From: Massilia sp. Bi118 | GTDB taxonomy: Bacteria > Pseudomonadota > Gammaproteobacteria > Burkholderiales > Burkholderiaceae_D | Length of the DNA stretch: 64,000 nucleotides | Assembly: GCF_918697865.1 (NCBI RefSeq) | Contig: NZ_CAKKMV010000016.1 | Location: 61,757-125,756, forward strand | Reading direction: 5' to 3' | Shown here: piece after piece, positions 34,476 to 41,700 of the stretch | Layout: each line of letters begins with the position of its first letter | How positions within the stretch are numbered: position 1 is the stretch's first letter | Translations under genes and position numbers: made by a program | Notes under the pieces: generated by a model | What the model was told of the DNA's origin: nothing | Databases searched by the model: none | The model's input: the letters and a program-made list of their open reading frames with translations, nothing else

Positions 34476-36200
34476 ATGAGCCAAACTCCCGAAGACGACC
34501 GTACCGTACTCGCCACCAGCAGCCCGCAGACGCCGGCCGAGGGCAGCGAACATCACCGTCCGCATGCGCTGCCGCCCGGCACCCGGCTGGGCGAATTCGA
34601 GATTACCGGCGTGCTGGGCGAAGGCGGTTTCGGCATCGTCTACCTGGCGCACGACAGTTCGCTCGAACGCCAGGTCGCGCTGAAGGAGTACATGCCTTCG
34701 TTCGCGTGGCGCTCGACCCAGGCCCACGTCAGCGTCAAGTCGTCCCAGAATGCGGACAGCTTCGAGGCCGGCCTGCGCAGCTTCATCAACGAAGCGCGGA
34801 TGCTGGCCCAGTTCGACCACCCCGCCCTGGTCAAGGTCTACCGTTTCTGGGAAGCGAACGGCACCGCCTACATGGTGATGCCGTATTACCACGGCCTCAC
34901 GCTGAAACAGACCCTGCAGGAGCGCAGCGCGGCGCCCGACGAAGCCTGGCTGAAGGCCCTGCTGGGGCCGCTGCTGGACGCGATCGAGGTGATGCACCAG
35001 CACCAGTGCTTCCACCGCGATATCGCGCCCGACAACATCCTGATGCTCGACGAGGGCCGCCCCCTGCTGCTCGATTTTGGCGCGGCAAGGCGGACGGTCA
35101 GCGGCATGAACCAGGCTTTCACCGTCATCCTGAAGCAGAACTACGCGCCGATCGAACAATATGCCGAGATGCCGGGCATGAGCCAGGGCGCATGGACCGA
35201 CCTATATGCGCTGGCCTCGGTGGTGCACTTCGCGATAGACGGCCATGCCCCGCCGCCGGCCCTGAGCCGCATGATGGCCGATCCCTATGTGCCGCTGGCC
35301 AGCCGCTATGCGGGCCGCTACAGCGAAGGCTTTCTGCAGGCGATCGACCGGACGCTGGCCTTCAGGCCGGACGACAGGCCGCAGAGCGTTGCCGCGATGC
35401 GCGCCATGCTGGGGCTGGACGCGGCGCCGCGCGAGCCTGTGCGGCCGGCGCCCCTGCCTGTGCCCGAGCCGGCCCTTGTGGCGCCGCCGCCGGCCAGCAG
35501 CGCCGATGCGCCGCGGCGCACGGGCCGGCTGCTGATCGCTGGCATCGGGGTGGCGCTGCTGGGCGCCGCCGGGCTGTTCGGCTGGTCCAGGCTCAACAGT
35601 CCGCAAGCGCCCGCCGCGCCCGCGGCCGCCAGTGCGCCGCCTGTGGATGTCGCCAGGCCAACAACGGCGCCGCCGCCGGCCGCGCCCTTCAGCCCCCTTG
35701 CCGCCCTCGATGCAGTCCTGGCGGGGGCCAGCCCGGAACGCAAAGTGAGCGTGCAGGTAGAGAACCAGCACTTACGGATCAACAAGGATAAGGTCGGCTT
35801 CACCGTCCGTTCGGCGCACGCCGGCTACCTTTATGTGTATGTGGTGAGCACCGAGAACAACTTCCAGTTGCTGTTCCCGAATGCGCTCGACGGCGCCAAT
35901 CGCATCGCCGCCGGTGAAGCGCTCAAGCTCCCCAGGCGCCCATGGCTGCTGACGGCCCTGGGCCCGGCGGGCACCGACCATTTCGTGGCGATGGTGTCGG
36001 ATGCGCCCAGGGATTTCAGCACGGCTGGATTGACAGAGGGCAAGCCCTTCTCCGGCTTCCCCCTTGCTCGCGCCACCCAACTGCAAGCAGCGCATACAGG
36101 CGCACGTCCCCTGTTCGCCGGTATGCCGGCCTGCGCCGCCGCGCCCTGTCCTGGCGACTACGGCGCGGCAGCGTTTTCCATCGAAGAGCTGGCGCAATAG
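34476..36200 (+). CDS. Membrane Ser/Thr kinase-like protein with DUF4384 domain
   Basis: This protein has 574 residues. The Hanks kinase domain (about 35-310) has glycine loop GEGGFG (48-53), Lys70 in VALKEYMP, catalytic loop HRDIAPDN (160-167) and DFG (180-182). The loop has Ala where most kinases have Lys (HRDxKPxN); this variant recurs in a bacterial subgroup, so activity is uncertain but not excluded. A transmembrane helix (LLIAGIGVALLGAAGLFGW) follows a proline-rich linker. The periplasmic tail contains a DUF4384 domain (GYLYVYVVSTENNFQLLFPN, AAGEALKLPR). DUF4384 kinases often sit next to T6SS or surface-protein genes. A 10-codon leader frame overlaps its start. Confidence 0.85.
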   Translation: MSQTPEDDRTVLATSSPQTPAEGSEHHRPHALPPGTRLGEFEITGVLGEGGFGIVYLAHDSSLERQVALKEYMPSFAWRSTQAHVSVKSSQNADSFEAGLRSFINEARMLAQFDHPALVKVYRFWEANGTAYMVMPYYHGLTLKQTLQERSAAPDEAWLKALLGPLLDAIEVMHQHQCFHRDIAPDNILMLDEGRPLLLDFGAARRTVSGMNQAFTVILKQNYAPIEQYAEMPGMSQGAWTDLYALASVVHFAIDGHAPPPALSRMMADPYVPLASRYAGRYSEGFLQAIDRTLAFRPDDRPQSVAAMRAMLGLDAAPREPVRPAPLPVPEPALVAPPPASSADAPRRTGRLLIAGIGVALLGAAGLFGWSRLNSPQAPAAPAAASAPPVDVARPTTAPPPAAPFSPLAALDAVLAGASPERKVSVQVENQHLRINKDKVGFTVRSAHAGYLYVYVVSTENNFQLLFPNALDGANRIAAGEALKLPRRPWLLTALGPAGTDHFVAMVSDAPRDFSTAGLTEGKPFSGFPLARATQLQAAHTGARPLFAGMPACAAAPCPGDYGAAAFSIEELAQ

Positions 36201-36212
36201 ACCAGGCCGGCC

Positions 36213-36764
36213 TTAGCGCGACAGATTGACGATGGTGACGCGGCGGTTTTCGGGGGCTTCGGGATTATTCCTGTTCAGCGGTTCGCGATCGCCTTTGCCG
36301 ATCGCCTCCAGCCTGGCCTTGTCGATGTTTTGCGCCTGGACCAGGTAATCCCGCACCGATTGCGCCCGCAGCTGCGACAGCTTCAGATTGGCGGCGGCGC
36401 TGCCGCGCGGATCCGCATGGCCCTCGATCGAAAAACGGTAGCTCTGGAGCTTTTCCGACGCCAGGGCCTGCCCGACCACATCCAGCGAATGCCTGGCGGC
36501 CGGCGTCAGGTCTGCCGAATTGGTCAGGAAAGTGACCTGCAAATTCACGTTCCCGTGGCTGGCCGACCCGCCGCTGGCTTCCACGTCTTCCCGCGCGATG
36601 CCCAGGCTGCGGGTACGGACCGGACGATTCTGCGGTGGCGGCGCCAGCGCGTCGATCAGCTTGTTGGCGTCGACCTGGCCTTCCTTGATCAGCTGCCCTT
36701 CCTGACCCACCGCGGGCAAAGCAGCGAGCATGAAGCAAACCGCAATCAGCGAACGTGCATGCAT
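36213..36764 (-). CDS. Periplasmic OmpA-family protein
   Basis: This protein has 183 residues with a signal peptide (LIAVCFMLAALPAVGQ) and a short linker. Its C-terminal OmpA-like peptidoglycan-binding domain has FSIEGHADPRGSAAANLKLSQLRAQSVRDYLV and ends NRRVTIVNL, both family hallmarks. It should bind the cell wall in the periplasm. ATG 36764 has GAGGAG seven bases upstream, so the longer start at 36806 is rejected. It converges with the DUF4384 kinase, 12 bases apart. Whether it belongs to the T6SS, to the TpsB/TpsA pair or to neither is not clear from sequence. Confidence 0.85.
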   Translation of the reverse strand: MHARSLIAVCFMLAALPAVGQEGQLIKEGQVDANKLIDALAPPPQNRPVRTRSLGIAREDVEASGGSASHGNVNLQVTFLTNSADLTPAARHSLDVVGQALASEKLQSYRFSIEGHADPRGSAAANLKLSQLRAQSVRDYLVQAQNIDKARLEAIGKGDREPLNRNNPEAPENRRVTIVNLSR

Positions 36765-37176
36765 TTCCGACTCCTCGGTAATTAAGGGATGTAAGGCGAT
36801 GGACATATCGGTCGGGGCATCCTAACCGAGCTCTTGCCAATATTCAACGTCTTAATAAAAGCCGATATAGCGTGGATACGCGAGGAGCAAGCCTGCCGCG
36901 TATTTTTGCCATTCGGGAAAAATATATCGCGCAACTACCTTATCCGCATATACCGGAAGTTATTAAAAAATTATCGGCAGTATAGTAGCGAGCTCGTAAA
37001 TACTCAAGTTCCTTTTTTAAATAGTGGCGGCATTTCTACACTTGAAAAAAACTATAACCGGCCTCGTCCTTCAGTCCGATAATCAAGCTCGCCAAATCCT
37101 CGTTTGCCGAATAATTGCACTAAATAAATTCAATTCGATGCGCGGCTGATCTCGCGCCTCGGCGAGTGGAGACAAC
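36765..37176. promoter_or_regulatory. AT-rich gap upstream of the two-partner secretion genes
   Basis: This is 412 bases of AT-rich sequence with several TATAAT-like stretches (for example around 36975-37035). An 82-codon plus-strand frame at 36834-37082 has codon use unlike any neighbour and no ribosome-binding site, so I do not call it a gene. The region should hold the promoters of the leftward OmpA gene and of the rightward tpsB-tpsA operon. Confidence 0.5.
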
Positions 37177-38745
37177 ATGAAGCTCACGCCTTTCGGTCTC
37201 TTGATGCTTCTTCCCGGTATGGCATTGGCTCAGCAGCAGAGAATACCGGTGAGCAGCGTGCACATCGAGGGCAATACGCTGCTGCCGGAGCCGGCGCTGG
37301 CCAGAATGACGGCGGACCTGCCCGGCACCGAACGCAGTCTCGCGGAACTCAATGCGCTCGCCGTCCGCGTGCAGGACGCCTACCGCGACGCCGGCTACGG
37401 TGGCGTGGTCGCCTACATCCCGCCGCAGGAAAACCCGGACGGCAAGATCGTGTTGCGGGTGGTGGAAGGACGGCTAGCCCAGGTCCGCGTGAGCGGCAAC
37501 AGCTGGTTCGATACCGCGAACATCCGCGCGGGGCTGCCGAACCTGCGCGAAGGCGGCACGCCGCGCGTGCGCGCCATCGACCGCGACATCCAGTCGACCA
37601 ACGACAATCCCGCCAAGCACGTCCGGGTAACGCTGATGGCCGGCGCCAGGCCCGGCGACATCGACGCCGACGTCGCCGTCAGCGACAGCAACCCGCTCCA
37701 GTACCTGGCCGGCTACAACAACACCGGCACCAGCGCCACCGGCAGCCAGCGCCTGAGCGTCGGCATCCAGCACGCCAACCTGTTCGGCCTGGACCATGTC
37801 GGCACCTTCCAGTACCAGACCTCGCCCCAGCATCCGGACCGGGTGCGGATCTACAGCCTGGGCTATCGTGTGCCGCTGTACGCGCAAGCCCTGTCGATCG
37901 ACGCCTTCTACGCCCATTCCACCGTCAGCAACGGCACCACGGCCACCACCGCGGGGCCCTTGTCCTTTACCGGCAAGGGTACGGTGCTGGGCCTGCGCCT
38001 GAACCGGAATCTCGACCGCATCGGCGAGTACGACCACCACCTGACTTTCGGCTTCGACCGCCGCGTGTACGACGACGACTGCTCGGTCGGCGTGTTCGGC
38101 TCGCTGGCCTGCGGTCCGGCGGCGGTGGACGTCTCCACCCTGCCGCTCAGCCTCGCGTATTCGGGCCAGAAGCAGAGCCCCACGCTGGCCTACGGGATCA
38201 GCGCCGCGCTGTCCGCAAATGCCGGCGGCAGTTCGGCCGCCACCTTCGAGGCCGCGCGCCCCGGCGCCAGGCGGCATTACCTGATCGCGCGCGTGGTCGG
38301 CTTTGCCGAAAAGGCGCTGCCGGCGGGCTTCGCCATCAATGGCCGCGTCGAAGTCCAGTACAGTCCCCACGCCCTGATCAGCGGCGAAAAATTCGGGCTG
38401 GGCGGCGTCGGCAGCGTGCGCGCTTACGCCGAGCGCGAACTGGCGGGCGACAAGGGCTACCTGCTGCGCTTCGAGCTTGCTTCGGCCGCGCTGGAACTGA
38501 CGGAGAGCTGGCGCCTGCGGCCCTACCTCTTCCTCGACCACGGCCGGGTGCTGAACCACGACGACGCGCCCTGCCGCGACGCCACCGAAACCAGCTGCGC
38601 CCTGACCGGCTTCGGCATCGGCGCGCGCCTGAACGTGGGCAGGAAAATCAACTTCAGCCTGGACCTCGGCCGGGCAGCGACGCGCGGTGTGCAAACGGCG
38701 TCCGGCGACGTCCACGCACATTTCGCGCTCAATCTGGTCCTTTGA
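37177..38745 (+). CDS. Two-partner secretion transporter (TpsB, ShlB/FhaC family)
   Basis: This protein has 522 residues. A signal peptide (MKLTPFGLLMLLPGMALAQ) is followed by two POTRA domains: VSSVHIEGNTLLPEPAL in the first, and KIVLRVVEGRLAQVRVSGNSWFD in the second. A 16-strand barrel follows, with the conserved FhaC-type motifs in strands near GEKFGLGGVGSVRAYAERELAGDKGYLLRFEL (the VRGY-like motif reads VRAY) and a C-terminal strand ending HFALNLVL. It exports the TpsA protein encoded 23 bases downstream across the outer membrane. GGAGA six bases before the ATG supports the start. Confidence 0.92.
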   Translation: MKLTPFGLLMLLPGMALAQQQRIPVSSVHIEGNTLLPEPALARMTADLPGTERSLAELNALAVRVQDAYRDAGYGGVVAYIPPQENPDGKIVLRVVEGRLAQVRVSGNSWFDTANIRAGLPNLREGGTPRVRAIDRDIQSTNDNPAKHVRVTLMAGARPGDIDADVAVSDSNPLQYLAGYNNTGTSATGSQRLSVGIQHANLFGLDHVGTFQYQTSPQHPDRVRIYSLGYRVPLYAQALSIDAFYAHSTVSNGTTATTAGPLSFTGKGTVLGLRLNRNLDRIGEYDHHLTFGFDRRVYDDDCSVGVFGSLACGPAAVDVSTLPLSLAYSGQKQSPTLAYGISAALSANAGGSSAATFEAARPGARRHYLIARVVGFAEKALPAGFAINGRVEVQYSPHALISGEKFGLGGVGSVRAYAERELAGDKGYLLRFELASAALELTESWRLRPYLFLDHGRVLNHDDAPCRDATETSCALTGFGIGARLNVGRKINFSLDLGRAATRGVQTASGDVHAHFALNLVL

Positions 38746-38768
38746 TCGTCCCGCTAGGGGGTGCCATC

Positions 38769-41700
38769 ATGAAGCAGTCCATCCGTATCAATTCCGTCGC
38801 CGCCGCCGTCGCCGCGGCCTTCGGCGCCGTCGCGGCGCCGGCCTTCGCGCAGCTGCCGAGCGGCCCGGCTGTCGTCAACGGCAGCGCGGGCATCGCCAGC
38901 GACGGCAGCCGCATGACCATCACGAACAGCGCCAACGCGGTGCTGAACTGGCAGTCGTTCTCGATCGGGGCGCCGAACAGCGTCCGCTTCGAACAGCCCA
39001 GCGCGTCCAGCCAGGTGCTCAACCGCGTGGTCGGCAACGATCCCTCGAACATCCTGGGCAGCCTGTCGTCCAACGGCGGCGTGTGGCTGATCAATCCGCA
39101 CGGGGTCCTGTTCGGGAATAGCGCGCGCATCGACGTGGCCGGCCTGGTCGCGTCCTCACTGGGCATCTCGAACGACGATTTCCTTGCCGGCCGCGTCAGG
39201 TTCGACGCCGCCGGCCTGCCGTCCGGCCAGGTGCTGAACCGCGGCGAACTGCAGACCAGCTTCGGCGGCCACGTGTGGCTGGTGGGCGGCTCGGTGAGCA
39301 ACGAAGGGCTGATCCGCAGCCCCGGCGGGAATATCGTGCTCGCCGCCGGCAAGAGCATCGAGCTGGTGGATTCCGGCGCGCCGAATGTCGCCGTGCGGGT
39401 GGCGGCGCCGGACAACGCGGCGCTCAACCTCGGCCGGCTGCTGGCGCCCGGCGGCGGCAGCATCGACATCCATGGCGGCATCGTCAACCAGCAAGGGATC
39501 GTGCGCGCGGACAGCGTCGGGCTCGATGCGGCCGGCCGGGTGACGATCAAGGCGCGCGGGGAGATTCAGCTGGGAGCCGGCAGCGTGACCAGTGCCAGCA
39601 GTGCGGGATCGGGAGCCGGCGGCAAGGTGCTGGTCGAGTCGGCCGATGGCGATACGCTCGTGCAGGGCCAGGTCGGCGCCACCAGTGCCGCGGGCGTCGG
39701 CGGACAGCTTCACCTCCTCGGCAGGAACGTCGGCGTATACGGACAGGCGCTGGTCGATGCGTCCGGCGCGGCCGGCGGCGGGGAAGTCCTGGCCGGCGGC
39801 GACTACCAGGGCGCGAATCCGTCGGTGAAGAATGCGGCCGCGACCTACCTGGGGCCGAATGCCACGGTGCGCGCGGATGCGACGGGCGCCGGCAGTGGCG
39901 GCAAGATCGTCTTCTGGGGTGACGAGAGCACCCGGATCTACGGGTCCATCGGCGCGAAGGGCGGACCGCTGGGCGGCGATGGCGGCTTCGTCGAAACCTC
40001 CGCGCACGTGCTGGACGCCAGGCCGAAGCACATCGACGTGGCGGCCGCGAATGGCAAGGCCGGCACCTGGCTGCTCGATCCGGGTAACGTGGAAATCAAC
40101 GGCGACAGCACGCTGGAAGGCGGCATGTCGAATGACGACGTACCCGGCTTCAGCCGCATATCGAACCGCGACGACGCCATCATCGCGGCAAGCACCATCG
40201 TCAGTGCGCTGGAAAACGGCAGCAATGTCACCATCCGTACCGGCGGCGGCAGCGGCACCACGCAGCTGGGCGACATCGTCGTCTCCAGCAGCATCATCCT
40301 GCCCGCCAATGCGGAGAGTTCCGGTTCGCTCACGCTCGAAGCCCATAACGACATCGTCATGCGTTCAGGCGTCGAGATCCGGTCCGACAACAAGCCGCTG
40401 CCCGTCGACTTCCTGGCGGACCGCGACCACAATGGGGTCGGGAGTATCCGCCTGGAGTATGGCGCCAATATCGAGACCAGGGGCGGCGACATCACGATGA
40501 CCGTACCGGCGCTGGCCCAGCGTGCAGGCAGCAGCATTACGCTGGAAGGGAATAACCAGCTGAATGCCGGCACCGGCCAGGCCAGCTTCACGACGTCCAA
40601 CCTGAACCTGTGGAACACCAGCCAGGTCACCGCCAAGCATATCCTGGTGGATGCCGGCTACGTATCGATAGACGCTTCGGGGCTCAAGGCGCAAGGCACG
40701 GATGAGAGCTCCATCACGATCAACACGAACAACCTGTGGATGAACAACGGTGCGCTGGAAGCTTCCGTGAGCGACGCATCGTCGCTGGACGGCGCTCGCA
40801 TCAACACGCTCGCCGGCTACGGCTACATCGACCTGCACACGTCCACGATGCTGGCGCAGCAGGTCTACGTCGACACCTACGGGCTCACGCTCGACCAGTC
40901 GACCCTGACCGCCAGCGGCACCGGCACGCCGCTCTGGATCGATGCCGGCAGCTTCTCGAACACCGCCGGCGGACTGTCGGCGCCCCAGGGCCGATGGATC
41001 GTCTCCATGAAGAGCGGCACGCCATTCCGGAGCGCGGACTTCAGCGGCCTCGATTACCAGTTCGTGCAGGTGGACGCCAACGATGTCGCGCCCGCCCTTT
41101 CCGGGGCCGGCCAGAACGGCATCCTGGTCTACGATCCGCTCGACGTCCAGATCAAGCTGAACGCGACCCGCGACTACGATGGCACGACCCACGCCAGCTT
41201 CACGAACTGGCTGTCGCACAACGCTTCGTCCAGCTTCCAGCTGCAGGACAACACCGGCGGCAGCACGCTGCAGGCGAACTTCCAGGACAAGAACGCCGGC
41301 ACCGACAAGCCCATCGTCTACTCGGCCGAGACCCTGCCCTTCCTCGTCGTGACGGACAGCGGCAAACCGGTCTATGGCAGCACCCAGTCGTATATCGGCG
41401 ACATCCTCCCGCTGGCCGTTTCGGCTTCCGGCCTGGTCGCCGCCAACAAGGTCTACGACGCGACCCGCACCGCGACGCTTTCCGGCATGCTGTCCGGCGC
41501 GATCGGCAACGACGACGTGACCGTGACCGGGATCAGCGGCCTGTTCGACACCAAGGATGCCGGCACCGGGAAGACCGTGACGATTTCAGGCGGCACGCTT
41601 TCCGGCGCCGATGCGGGCAACTACCTGTTCACCGGCGGCGGCACGACCACCGCCGACATCACGCCGCGCCCGATCTCGGCGGCCGGCCTCCACGCCAACG

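Noticed and set aside
36834..37082. 82-codon plus-strand frame upstream of tpsB
   Set aside because: AT-rich with codon use unlike all neighbours, no ribosome-binding site and no recognisable protein features; treated as intergenic.
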